DNA from: Planctomycetota bacterium
Lineage (GTDB): Bacteria > Planctomycetota > JACOTG01
DNA: 39,965 nt
Direction: 5' to 3'
NCBI GenBank assembly: GCA_016178505.1
Contig: JACOTG010000233.1
Coordinates: 1-39,965, forward strand
Made by a program: the position numbers and the translations under genes. The notes beneath the pieces are model-generated. The model had not been told where the DNA came from. It saw nothing but the letters and a program-made list of their open reading frames with translations, and searched no databases. Shown piece by piece: positions 8,333 to 17,000 of this stretch; the first letter of the stretch is position 1; each line of letters begins with the position of its first letter.

Positions 8333-9160
8333 CTATGCCGTGTCGCGCCAGAATTGCGCGAGGAGGTTTTGCGCGACTCGGCGGCGGTAGGCGGCGGTCG
8401 AGCGCATGTCGTCGATGGGTGAGATCTCGCTCGCGAGCATGTTTTGTGCGTCCTCGATGAGCGCGCCGGCGCTAAGGATCGACTCGGTCTTCGACGCACG
8501 GATGACCGTTGGCGCCACGCTGCCGAGCGCGATGCGCGGCTCCGGCGCGCGCACCGCGGCCATCACGACCTTAGAGATGGCTTGCGCGTCGCGCGGGCCG
8601 ACCTTTCGGAACCACTGGCGCTGACCTTCTTCCATCGGCGGGATCTCGATCGCGACGATCAGCTCGTCGGCGCGGCGCACGCTTTGGCGATAGCCCGTGT
8701 AGAAGCCGACGAACGGCACGCGGCGAATGCCGTCCGCGCTTCGCAGAACGACGGTCGCCTCGGCGACCGCGAGCACGGGCAGCGTGTCGCCGGCGGGCGA
8801 CGCATTCGCGACGTTGCCGCCGATCGTGCCGCGGTTCTGGATCTGCGCGCCGCCGACCTCGCGCGACGCCGCGACGAGAATGGGCAGCCGCTTCGCCACG
8901 AGCTTCGAGCGAATGATCGATGTGTAGGTGGCGAGCGCGCCGATCGACAGCGTGTCGCGCTGCATCTCGATGCGGCGAAGCTCCTCGAGCGTCCCTAGAT
9001 TGAGGAATCGCTTTGCCGGCAGCGTCCCGAACTCGAGCCCGACGTAGACGTCCGTGCAGCCCGCGATCGGCGTGATCGGCGCGTGGTTGCGCAGCATCAC
9101 GAGCGCCTCGCGAATCGTGCGCGGCTCGAGAAGCTCGAGCGTGGAGATCGCCGTTCTCAT
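8333..9160 (-). CDS. Molybdenum hydroxylase FAD-binding (medium) subunit
   Basis: The product is 275 aa, about the usual size for the CoxM/XdhB-type FAD subunit. It carries both FAD-loop signatures, PIAGCTD at residues 31-37 (usually AGGTD, here with Cys) and RGTIGGNVANASPAGD at residues 110-125. The C-terminal CO-dehydrogenase-flavoprotein-like domain follows. The ATG at 9160 lies one base after the stop of the 2Fe-2S subunit gene and has no close Shine-Dalgarno, so translation is probably coupled. This subunit passes electrons from the iron-sulfur clusters to NAD or another acceptor. It forms a cytoplasmic heterotrimer (or dimer of trimers) with the products of 9162-9629 and 9685-11799. The stop codon is TAG. 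Confidence 0.9.
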   Translation of the reverse strand: MRTAISTLELLEPRTIREALVMLRNHAPITPIAGCTDVYVGLEFGTLPAKRFLNLGTLEELRRIEMQRDTLSIGALATYTSIIRSKLVAKRLPILVAASREVGGAQIQNRGTIGGNVANASPAGDTLPVLAVAEATVVLRSADGIRRVPFVGFYTGYRQSVRRADELIVAIEIPPMEEGQRQWFRKVGPRDAQAISKVVMAAVRAPEPRIALGSVAPTVIRASKTESILSAGALIEDAQNMLASEISPIDDMRSTAAYRRRVAQNLLAQFWRDTA

Positions 9161-9161
9161 C

Positions 9162-9629
9162 TCAGCGCCGAGTTGCCTTTCGCGCCACGGGTGCCGGAGG
9201 CCGGCGAAGCGACTTCTCGATCGCACGGTAGATGGCCTCGTACCCGGTGCAGCGACAGAGATTGCCGGCGAGCGCCGCTTGGATTTCGGCTCGCGTCGCG
9301 CCGCGCTCGAGCGTCGTCGCCGCCAGGATCATCCCGGGCGTGCAGATGCCGCACTGCGCGCCGCCTTCGCTGACGAAGGCCTTCTGCAGCGGATGGTCGC
9401 CGCGAAGTCCCTCGATCGTCTTCACCGACGCGCCGCTCACTTGCGCGAACGGGACCAAGCACGCGCAGACCGGCGCACCATCGACGAGCACCGTGCACGC
9501 GCCGCACTCCCCTTCGCCGCAGCCCTCCTTCGTCCCCGGAAGCGCGCACTCCTCGCGCAGCACGTCGAGGAGCCGCTTCATCGGATGAGCCCGCACGTCG
9601 ACCTTGCGTCCATTCAGCGTGAATCGCAT
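9162..9629 (-). CDS. Molybdenum hydroxylase 2Fe-2S (small) subunit
   Basis: The product is 155 aa. The ATG at 9629 is chosen over upstream in-frame starts because AGGGAG lies about 7 bases before it and the protein then begins directly with the ferredoxin-like fold (MRFTLNGRKVDV). The N-terminal plant-type 2Fe-2S site has Cys 37, 42, 45 and 57 (C-x4-C-x2-C-x11-C, in GCGEGECGACTV). The C-terminal helical 2Fe-2S domain has Cys 93, 96, 125 and 127 (QCGICTPG and NLCRCTGY). All eight ligands are present, so it should be functional. It relays electrons from the Mo centre to FAD. The gene lies 55 bp downstream of the large subunit and one base upstream of the FAD subunit. Confidence 0.93.
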   Translation of the reverse strand: MRFTLNGRKVDVRAHPMKRLLDVLREECALPGTKEGCGEGECGACTVLVDGAPVCACLVPFAQVSGASVKTIEGLRGDHPLQKAFVSEGGAQCGICTPGMILAATTLERGATRAEIQAALAGNLCRCTGYEAIYRAIEKSLRRPPAPVARKATRR

Positions 9630-9684
9630 CGGCTCTCCCTGGGTCGATCGATCGTCGTTTCGCGAACTGCCCTCCTCGAGTCGT

Positions 9685-11799
9685 TCATCTCGCAATTGCC
9701 GGAGCGTCAGAGAGGCGTTCGGGCGTCGCGGGGATCGAGCGGACGTCGAGGCCGACGTGACGAATCGCGTTGACGATCGCGGGCGCAGGCCCGTCGACCG
9801 GCAGTTCGCCGACGCCCTTCGCGCCGAACGGACCGTGGCGGTACGCGCGCTCGAGGATCGCCACGTCGATCGGCGGCGTGTCGGCCGGCGTCGGAACGAT
9901 GTAGTTCGTGAGCTGCGCGTTCGCCATCCGCCCGTCGCGCATCACGACGTCCTCGAAGAGCGCGAAGCCCACGCCCTGCGCGGTGCCGCCCTCGATCTGT
10001 CCCATCGCGAGGATCGGGTGAATCGCCTTGCCGATCTCGGCGACGGCGGTGAGGCGAAGCGGCCGCGCGCGATACGTCACGGGATCGATCTCGACTTCGG
10101 CGACGTTGCACGCCCACGCGAACGTTCCGTAGGCGTCGCCCTGATACGTCGCGTCGTCCCATTGGATGTCGCCCGGCTTCTCGTACTGCATCGTGATCAC
10201 GAGCGGGCCGCGGCGGGTCAGGTACTCGGCCGGCGTCAGCTTTCCGAGCTTCCGCTTCATCTCGACGGCGCAGCGCTGGAGGATCTTGCCGACGATCATG
10301 CACGTGCGCGACGCGACCGTCGGTCCGCTGTTCGGCACGCGCGCGGTGTCGACATCGGAGACTTCGATCGCGTCGTAAGGCCAGCCCAGCGTCTCGGCGA
10401 CGATCTGCGCGTGCATGGTCCGCGTGCCCTGCCCGATTTCGGTGGACGCGACGAGAATGCGCGCGCCGGTCTCGGTCAGCTCCAACGACGCCTTCGACGC
10501 CAGCTTCAATTCGCCGCCGCCCGTGAATCCCGAGCCGTGGAGATAGAGCGCGAGGCCGATGCCGCGGTTCGTTCCGCGATATTCGTCGCGCTTACGGTGG
10601 AAGTCGGAGACGCGCACGGCCTCGCGAAGGACTTGCAGCGCGCTCGCGTCGCGGCCGAGCGTCTGGCCGGTCGCGGTCGTGTCGCCGGGACGCAGCGCGT
10701 TCTTCTCGCGCAGCTTCACGGGATCGAGGCCGAGCGTTTCGGCGATGCGCTCCACGTGCACCTCGGCGGCGAACAGAGTCTGCGGCGCGCCAAATCCGCG
10801 GAAGGCGCCGTTCGGCGGCGTGTTCGTCATCACCGCGCGGCCGCGGATCTTCACGTGATCACAGCGATACGGGCCGGTCGCGTGGAGCACTCCGCGCGAG
10901 AGGACGACCGCGCTCAGAGTCGCGTACGCGCCGCCGTCCATCAGCACGTCGACGTCCATCGCGGTAATGCGGCCGTCGCGTTTTACGCCCGTTCGGTGGC
11001 GAACGATCGCGGGATGGCGCTTCGTGGTCGCGGCCATGTCTTCGGCGCGGTCGTAGACGATCTTCACGGGTCGCCGCGCTTTCAGGGCGAGGAGCGCCGC
11101 GTGGCCCGCGATCATCGAGGGGTACTCCTCCTTGCCGCCGAAGCCGCCGCCCGTCTCGCACTGCATGACGCGCACGCGTTTCGGCGGGAGGCCGAGCAGC
11201 TTCACGAGCGCCGCGTGCACGTAGTAGGGACACTGGAGCGAGCCGTAGACCGTGATGCCGCCGCCTTCCGGCACGGCGATCATGCCGTTCGTCTCGACGT
11301 AGAGCTGCTCTTGGTGGCCCGACGTGTATTCGCCCTCGACGACGACGTCCGCTTCGGCGAACCCGCGCTCGACGTCGCCCTTGTCGATCGCAATCTCTTT
11401 GAATGCCTTCGTCGACCGGCGCGGATCGAAGAGCGGCTCGCGCGCGCGATAGTCGATGCGCACCGCGCGTCGCGCGGCAACGAGCGCTTCGCGTTCCTCG
11501 TGCGCGAGCAGCAGGATCGGTTCTTCCGCGTGGCGAACCTCGCGCTCGGCGAGGCACGGCTGGTCGTCGTCGATGAGCGCGATCACGTTCTTCCCCGGCA
11601 CGTCGCGATGATCGACGACCGTGAATCCCTTGCGCGAAAAGTCGAGCTTGATCGACGCGATCTCGCCGCACGGAATCGACGAGCGAATCGTCACCCCGTA
11701 CAGCATCCCCGGAAACGAAAGATCGTCGACGTAGCGCGCCGCGCCCGAGACCTTCGCGGCCCCTTCCTTCCGCTCGACGTTGCGCCCGACGCTTTTCAT
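9685..11799 (-). CDS. Molybdenum hydroxylase molybdopterin-binding (large) subunit, xanthine dehydrogenase family
   Basis: The product is 704 aa, at the short end for this family. The N-terminal a/b-hammerhead domain (VSGAARYVDDLSFPGMLYG) is followed by the two molybdopterin-binding halves. Visible signatures are GGGFGGKE at residues 217-224, PPNGAFRGFGAPQ, TEIGQGTRTMHAQI and GAKGVGELP, the last holding the catalytic Glu at residue 665. The CoxL-type active-site Cys loop is absent, so it is not an aerobic CO dehydrogenase. The enzyme should hydroxylate a purine, aldehyde or aromatic N-heterocycle in the cytoplasm, but the substrate cannot be read from the sequence. It is the first gene of a large-small-medium operon. 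A TAGAAT motif sits only 9 bases upstream of the ATG, suggesting a very short leader. Confidence 0.92.
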   Translation of the reverse strand: MKSVGRNVERKEGAAKVSGAARYVDDLSFPGMLYGVTIRSSIPCGEIASIKLDFSRKGFTVVDHRDVPGKNVIALIDDDQPCLAEREVRHAEEPILLLAHEEREALVAARRAVRIDYRAREPLFDPRRSTKAFKEIAIDKGDVERGFAEADVVVEGEYTSGHQEQLYVETNGMIAVPEGGGITVYGSLQCPYYVHAALVKLLGLPPKRVRVMQCETGGGFGGKEEYPSMIAGHAALLALKARRPVKIVYDRAEDMAATTKRHPAIVRHRTGVKRDGRITAMDVDVLMDGGAYATLSAVVLSRGVLHATGPYRCDHVKIRGRAVMTNTPPNGAFRGFGAPQTLFAAEVHVERIAETLGLDPVKLREKNALRPGDTTATGQTLGRDASALQVLREAVRVSDFHRKRDEYRGTNRGIGLALYLHGSGFTGGGELKLASKASLELTETGARILVASTEIGQGTRTMHAQIVAETLGWPYDAIEVSDVDTARVPNSGPTVASRTCMIVGKILQRCAVEMKRKLGKLTPAEYLTRRGPLVITMQYEKPGDIQWDDATYQGDAYGTFAWACNVAEVEIDPVTYRARPLRLTAVAEIGKAIHPILAMGQIEGGTAQGVGFALFEDVVMRDGRMANAQLTNYIVPTPADTPPIDVAILERAYRHGPFGAKGVGELPVDGPAPAIVNAIRHVGLDVRSIPATPERLSDAPAIAR

Positions 11800-11808
11800 T
11801 GGCCCGGG

Positions 11809-11814
11809 ATTCTA
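11809..11814 (-). promoter_or_regulatory. Candidate -10 element (TAGAAT) of the molybdenum hydroxylase operon
   Basis: TAGAAT on the minus strand ends 9 bases before the ATG at 11799. If transcription starts about 7 bases downstream, the mRNA leader is only a few bases long, consistent with the lack of a Shine-Dalgarno before this gene. No good -35 box is visible. Confidence 0.3.
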
Positions 11815-11886
11815 TCCGTCGCACACCGCGACAGACACCCAACAACAACGTGCCGGCGCGATTTCTCGAGCCAACGGCAATCCGTG

Positions 11887-11892
11887 TAGAAT
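11887..11892 (+). promoter_or_regulatory. Candidate -10 element (TAGAAT) of the PDZ protein gene
   Basis: TAGAAT lies 51 bases upstream of the ATG at 11944, almost the same distance as in front of the FG-GAP gene at 1801. It is divergent from the TAGAAT at 11809-11814, so the gap 11800-11943 would hold back-to-back promoters. Confidence 0.35.
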
Positions 11893-11943
11893 CCCCGACA
11901 GAGGTTGCCGAATCCGTCGACTCGTCAACGGGAGCCAGATTCC

Positions 11944-12648
11944 ATGAGTTGGGTCGCCAACGCCGTCAAGCGAGTTCGTTCGTCGGTGTGGATCCCGGTC
12001 GTCGCGGTCATCGTTCTCGGCATCGTCCTCACGCTCAGCTTGTCATCGTCTCGCGGACTCAAAGGCGGCGTGCAGCATCTCGGAGAATTCTTCGACCGTG
12101 GCGGGCGCTGGGAGTGGCGCATGACCGACGCGCGCGGCGAGCTGCGGTACGTCCGGCGGGCCGACGGGAGTAGCCGAGTCCAGTGGAACGGCGACACGAT
12201 TCCGCTCGACAGCGTCACCGTCGAGGACGACCTCATCACGCTCACCGACGTCCGCGATGACGAGGGTCACCTTCTCTACGACCGCGTTCCGCTGACCGAG
12301 GAAGCTAGCCGGCGCCTGCGGGCGATCGACCCGGAGCGACGCCTGGGCGTGAGGTTCGCGGCGACGGTTCGTGAGCCCGGACACGAAACATCGATTCGCC
12401 TCCTCAACGTCGGGGGAGGCGAGCCCGCAGCAAATGCCGGCCTCCACGCTGGCGACGTCATCACGGCGATCGAGGGGCAACCCGAAGCGACCGAGGCGTC
12501 CCTTCGTCGAGCACTCGGCCCGCGAATCCCCGGCGGCGCGCTCCAAGTCACCGTCCGCCGCGGAACGAAGACGCTGACCGTCGAACTCGCCCTCCCGTCC
12601 CTCCTCCCGCTCGACGACTGGCGCAAGCTCGCCGAAGACGCTCGCTGA
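11944..12648 (+). CDS. Membrane-anchored PDZ-domain protein
   Basis: The product is 234 aa. The ATG at 11944 has GGGAG at 11930-11934 upstream, and an earlier in-frame start at 11905 is less likely. Residues about 15-33 form one transmembrane helix after a short basic N-terminus (KRVRSSVWIPVVAVIVLGIV), so the rest should lie outside the membrane. Residues about 50-140 are a beta-rich region of no recognised family. Residues about 148-220 form a PDZ fold with the usual AGLHAGDVITAIEGQP and PGGALQVTVRRG segments. No trypsin-like or S41 protease domain is attached, so it is probably a peptide-binding adaptor or scaffold. It is divergently transcribed from the molybdenum hydroxylase operon, with no evident functional link. 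Confidence 0.78.
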   Translation: MSWVANAVKRVRSSVWIPVVAVIVLGIVLTLSLSSSRGLKGGVQHLGEFFDRGGRWEWRMTDARGELRYVRRADGSSRVQWNGDTIPLDSVTVEDDLITLTDVRDDEGHLLYDRVPLTEEASRRLRAIDPERRLGVRFAATVREPGHETSIRLLNVGGGEPAANAGLHAGDVITAIEGQPEATEASLRRALGPRIPGGALQVTVRRGTKTLTVELALPSLLPLDDWRKLAEDAR

Positions 12649-12681
12649 ATCCCCTGCACTGGCCCCACACGCCGTCGTTCG

Positions 12682-12692
12682 GTGCCTGGCAC
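12682..12692. repeat. REP-like palindrome GTGCC-T-GGCAC
   Basis: A 5+1+5 perfect palindrome lies in the 204-bp gap between the PDZ gene and the OCD-family gene. It has the same T-centred design as the two following palindromes, suggesting dispersed REP-type elements. It could also help terminate the PDZ transcript. Confidence 0.4.
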
Positions 12693-12741
12693 AGTTAGCC
12701 GGTGCTGACTCGCAAGCCCACGTCGCGTCGCCCGCCGTCGG

Positions 12742-12758
12742 AAAGGGTCTGACCCTTT
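12742..12758. repeat. REP-like palindrome centred on GGGTC-T-GACCC (copy 1)
   Basis: AAAGGGTC, T, GACCCTTT is an 8+1+8 perfect palindrome. The core GGGTCTGACCC recurs 51 bp further on. The trailing TTTT gives it some terminator character on the plus strand. Confidence 0.55.
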
Positions 12759-12792
12759 TGGCCGGGGGCCATCCCGTCGCGCGCCGTCGTCC

Positions 12793-12805
12793 GGGGTCTG
12801 ACCCC
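12793..12805. repeat. REP-like palindrome centred on GGGTC-T-GACCC (copy 2)
   Basis: GGGGTC, T, GACCCC is a 6+1+6 palindrome sharing its 11-base core with the copy at 12742-12758. It is 47 bp upstream of the OCD-family start. Confidence 0.55.
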
Positions 12806-12852
12806 AATAGACGGGGCTTGCGGAATGCGAATGGCGACCTTATGCAGTGGGG

Positions 12853-13743
12853 ATGCAATTCGATGAAGAGGAGGTGCGGCGGCGGCTCGACTATGATTCG
12901 CTCATTCCGGCGATGGAGGAGGCGCTGGCTGCGTTTTCGAATGGGGAGGTGGCGCAGCCGGTGAGGACGGTCGTGCCGGTTCGCGAGCACGGCGGGTTCT
13001 TCGGCGTGATGCCGGCGTATTGGCGCGCGCTCGGCGCAAAGCTCGTCACGTTCTATCCCGGGAATGCCGCGCGCGGGGTCGAGACGCATCTCGCGACGAT
13101 TCTTCTCTTCGAGCCGGAGACGGGGCGCTTGATCGCGACCTTGGACGGCCGGCTCATCACCGAGATGCGGACGGCGGCGGTGTCGGCGGCCGCGACGAAG
13201 GCGCTCGCGCGCCCGGACGCGCACGTGCTCGCGCTCCTCGGATCCGGCGTACAGGCGAGGAGCCACCTCGACGCGATCTCGACCGTGCGACGCATCGACG
13301 ACGCTCGCGTCTGGTCGCCGCGAAACGCTCGGCGCTTCGAGGGCGCGCGCGCCTGCGCGACGGCCGAGGAAGCGGTCCGCGGCGCGGACATCGTGGTGAC
13401 CGTGACGTCGTCGACGACGCCCGTCTTGCGCGGCGAATGGCTCTCGCCCGGCGCGCACGTGAACGCCGTCGGCGCGTGCCGCCCCGACTGGCGCGAACTC
13501 GACGACGAGACGATGCGCCGCTCGCGACTCTTCGTCGATTCGCGCGAAGCCGCGGCGCGCGAGGCGGGCGATGTGATCCTGTCGAAGGCAACGCCGGTCG
13601 CGGAAATCGGCGACGTCTTCGCGGGCCGCGCACGCCGCGAGTCGCCGACCGAGATCACACTCTTCAAATCGCTCGGCCTCGCCGTCGAGGACGTGACTGC
13701 CGCGCGGCTGGTTTTGGAGCGCGCGCCGCACCCGCCGCGCTAG
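12853..13743 (+). CDS. Mu-crystallin-like ketimine reductase (ornithine cyclodeaminase superfamily)
   Basis: The product is 296 aa. The ATG at 12853 is preferred, with an in-frame GTG at 12847 possible. The Rossmann dinucleotide site is GSGVQA at residues 130-135, and a conserved Lys lies at about 63 in AKLVTFYPGN. The segment NAVGACRPDWRELDD (around residue 209), followed by VDSREAAAREAGDV, is very close to my recollection of mammalian mu-crystallin. True ornithine cyclodeaminases have a catalytic Asp in this loop (GGDxPGK), here replaced by Cys209. A ketimine or imino-acid reductase is therefore more likely than ornithine deamination, for example forming pipecolate- or proline-like acids. 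It lies upstream of the peptide synthetase operon on the same strand, so it may supply an unusual amino acid to it. That link is inference. Confidence 0.85.
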   Translation: MQFDEEEVRRRLDYDSLIPAMEEALAAFSNGEVAQPVRTVVPVREHGGFFGVMPAYWRALGAKLVTFYPGNAARGVETHLATILLFEPETGRLIATLDGRLITEMRTAAVSAAATKALARPDAHVLALLGSGVQARSHLDAISTVRRIDDARVWSPRNARRFEGARACATAEEAVRGADIVVTVTSSTTPVLRGEWLSPGAHVNAVGACRPDWRELDDETMRRSRLFVDSREAAAREAGDVILSKATPVAEIGDVFAGRARRESPTEITLFKSLGLAVEDVTAARLVLERAPHPPR

Positions 13744-13841
13744 TTCGACGGCCCACCGTCTTTGGCTGCAAACCCAACCAGCGCTGGGATCTGCACACCC
13801 TGTGGCCCCCTCGTCTCTGGCACCCGACCGCGACCTTCGAT

Positions 13842-13847
13842 TAGAAT
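13842..13847 (+). promoter_or_regulatory. Candidate -10 element (TAGAAT) of the synthetase operon
   Basis: This is the fourth copy of TAGAAT in front of a gene in this window. It lies 23 bases before the first small ORF (13871) and about 213 bases before the synthetase start. No convincing -35 partner is present. Confidence 0.33.
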
Positions 13848-13870
13848 GTTCCGCGCTTCGGGTATTGCAG

Positions 13871-13984
13871 ATGAGGACGGAAGCGGGCGATCGCCAGAAG
13901 GGGACGGCGGCCGCATCGGGCATCTCGGTGGAGCCGGCGTACCGGCAGGTGCTTCGTCTTCCTAGTGTGAGTGAGGGGATATGA
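13871..13984 (+). CDS. Small ORF (37 aa) in the synthetase leader, possibly a degraded gene start
   Basis: This ORF opens with MRTEAGDRQK and ends PAYRQVLRLPSVSEGI. The last segment resembles the beginning of small cupin-fold proteins as I remember them, so it could be the stub of a decayed gene. It has no obvious Shine-Dalgarno. Its TGA overlaps the next small ORF as ATGA. It may be a leader peptide, a pseudogene remnant, or noise. Confidence 0.25.
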   Translation: MRTEAGDRQKGTAAASGISVEPAYRQVLRLPSVSEGI

Positions 13985-14043
13985 TGAGCGAGCCGCACGA
14001 CTTCACCCGCACGAGGGCCGAGTTTTCCGGGACGCGCGACTAA
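13981..14043 (+). CDS. Small ORF (20 aa) immediately upstream of the synthetase
   Basis: This encodes a 20-residue peptide starting MMSEPHDFTRTR. A GAGGGG stretch (13973-13978) sits just upstream but very close to the ATG. The TAA at 14041-14043 is 17 bases before the synthetase GTG, so ribosomes ending here could feed the next start. I recognise no family. Confidence 0.25.
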   Translation: MMSEPHDFTRTRAEFSGTRD

Positions 14044-14060
14044 GCGCGCATCACCCCAAC

Positions 14061-17000
14061 GTGATCCCATCCGCGGAAACCCTCGTCGACGTCCTCCGAT
14101 GGAGGGCGACTCGAGCGCCTGACCGCCTGGCCCTCGCCTACCTCGAAGACGGCGAGAGCCGGGAATCGACCCTCACGTACGCCGAGCTCGACCGCCGCGC
14201 GCGAGCGCTCGCCGTCCACCTTCGCGAGTGCGTACCCGTCGGTGAGCGCGCGCTCCTGCTGCATCCTCAAGGGCTCGACTACGTCGTTGCGTTCTACGGC
14301 TGCCTGTATGCGGGAGTGGTCGCGGTGCCCCTCTACCCGCCGGCGAACGCCCGAATGCTGCCGCGCCTCCGGGCCATCGCGCGCGACGCGGCCCCCGCGA
14401 TCGCGCTCGCGACCACGGCAATGCTCGACGGTCTGCGGGCAAGGGCCGAGTGGGACCCAAGCGACCTTCGATTCCTCGCGACCGACGCCCTCCACGGGGA
14501 ATCGGCCGACTCGTGGCGGCGCCCGGATATCGACGCCGACTCGCTCGCATTCCTTCAGTACACGTCCGGCTCGACCGCGTCCCCGAAGGGCGTGATGGTG
14601 AGCCACGGCAACCTCGCCCACAACGAACGCGCGCTCCAAACCTGCTGGGAGCACACGGAACAATCGGTGATCGCGTCGTGGCTGCCGCTCTTCCACGACA
14701 TGGGGCTCATCGGCAACGCGCTGCAGGCGGTGTTCGTCGGCGCGCCCTGCATCCTGATGTCCCCGGTCCACTTCCTGCAACGGCCGCTGCGCTGGCTGCA
14801 GGCGATCTCGAAGTACCGGGTGACCACGAGCGGCGGGCCGAACTTCGCCTACGACCTGTGCGTTTCCAAGATCACGCCCGCGGAACGAGCCGCGCTCGAC
14901 CTCTCGTCGTGGGCGGTCGCGTTCAACGGCGCCGAGCCGGTGCGACATGCGACGCTCGACCGCTTCGTCGAGGCGTTCGCTCCCTGCGGCTTCCGGCGCG
15001 AGACGTTCTTCCCCGGCTACGGACTCGCGGAATCGACGCTCGTCGTCTCGGCCGGGTTCCGATCGGCGCCGCCCGTCACGTGCACGGTCCACGCCTCGGC
15101 GCTCGAGGCCCACCACGTCGTCGAGACGACCGAGTCGAACGGAAGCTCGAAAACGCTCGTCGGCTGCGGCCGCGCCATACTCGATGAAGAAATTGCGATC
15201 GTGCAGCCGGACCGCGCGACGCGCGTCGCCGCCGGCGAGGTCGGCGAGATCTGGGTTTCCAGCCCGAGCGTTTCGCGCGGCTATTGGCGACGCGCCGAGG
15301 AAACCGCCGGCACGTTCGGCGCGACGATCGCGGGCGAGAACGGCCGCGACCCGAGGCGGTTCCTCCGAACCGGCGACCTCGGGTTCCTGCGCGACGGAGA
15401 ACTCTTCGTCACCGGACGCCTCAAGGATTTGATCATCGTCCGGGGTCGCAACCACTATCCGCAAGACATCGAGGCCTCGATCGAGACGAGCCATCCCGCG
15501 ATCCGCACGGGCGGCTCGGCGGCGTTTTCGATCTCCGTCGAAGGGGATGCCGAGGAGCGCGTCGTCGTCGCGGCCGAGGTCGATCGTGCCTTCGACGCAT
15601 CCGATGTTCGTTCGGTCTTCGACGCGATGCGGCGCGCCGTGGCGCTGCAGCACGAGCTGCGACTCCACGCGGCCGTTCTTCTGAAGCCGGGCGCGCTCCC
15701 GAAGACGACGAGCGGCAAGGTGCAGCGCCACGCGTGCCGCTCGGCCCACCTCGCCGGCGAACTCGACGCCGTCGCGTCGACGGAGTTCCCGCGCGAACGC
15801 GGCGGATCGCCGGCACGAACCGTGCTCGAGCGCGACCTCGCGGCGATTTGGGCGCGAGTGCTCGAGGTCGACGACGTCAGCATCGACGACGACTTCTTTC
15901 GCCTCGGCGGCGACTCGCTGCGGGCCGCGGAGGTCCTCGCCCAAATCCGAAGCACGATCGGCTTGGAAGTCCCGATCGGCTTGATCTTCGAGAACCCGAC
16001 GCTCGCGGGACTCGCCGCTCGCCTCGACGCGATGCGCACCAAACCCTCAGCCGCGACGCCTCCGCTCGTCCCGCTCGCCGAAGGCCGGGAGCGGCCGTTG
16101 TCGTTCGCTCAGCAACGGCTCTGGTTCCTCGATCATCTCGACCCCGGCAGCGCGCTGTACGCGATCCCTGTTCGCGTGCACCTCGACGGTCCGCTCGACT
16201 CGGCCCGCCTCGAGAGATCGCTGAACGCGGTCGTCCGCCGTCACGAGGCGCTCCGCACTGCATTTCCGACCGTGGAAGGCCGTCCGGTCGCGCGAGTCTC
16301 GCCGGAACTCCGTGTCGACTTGCCGCTGATCGAAGTGCGCGACGCCGACGAAGTCGAGCGCCTCGCCGCGCTCGAAGCGCGCCGGCCCTTCGACCTCGCG
16401 TCGGGACCGCTGGTGCGCGCCACGCTATACCGGCGCGGGAGCGACGAGCACGATCTGCTGCTCACGATGCACCACATCGTCTCGGACGGTTGGTCTGCCG
16501 GTGTTCTTCTGCACGAGATCGCTGCGCTGTACGAAGCCGGCGAAAGCGCCGCGCCCCTGCCGCCGCTTCCGCTCCAGTACGCCGACTTCGCCGCCTGGCA
16601 GCGCGAGTGCCTTCGCGGCGCGGCGCTCGACGAGCGGCTCGATTACTGGCGCGAGCGACTCGACGGCGCGCCGGTGCTCGCGTTGCCGACCGATCGCCCG
16701 CGGCCCGCGGCCCAAAGCCATCGCGGCGCGCGCGAGGCCTTCGGGCTTCCCGCCGCGCTGGTGGCGCGTCTCGAGGACCTCGGCCGGAATGAGGGCGCCA
16801 CGCTCTTCATGACCTTTCTCGCCGCCTTCGACGTTCTTCTGCATCGATACGGTGGCCAGGACGACGTCTGCGTCGGAACGGCGCTCGCGGCGCGCGATCG
16901 GCGAGAGTTCGAGGGATTGATCGGCTTCTTCGCGAACACACTCGTGATGCGCGTCGACCTGTCGGGCGATCCCACGTTCGACGAACTCCTCGCGCGCGTG

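Larger units (their letters stand above)
13744..14060 (+). other. Leader region of the peptide synthetase operon
   Basis: This is a 317-bp gap without a clear full-length gene. It holds a TAGAAT at 13842-13847 and two tiny overlapping ORFs (13871-13984 and 13981-14043) that end 17 bases before the synthetase start. No MbtH gene, regulator or tRNA is visible here. Confidence 0.5.

Noticed and set aside
9685-11799. Aerobic CO dehydrogenase (CoxL) identity for the molybdenum subunit
   Set aside because: The active-site Cys loop of CoxL is absent; the sequence has GAFRGFGAPQ as in xanthine-dehydrogenase-like enzymes.
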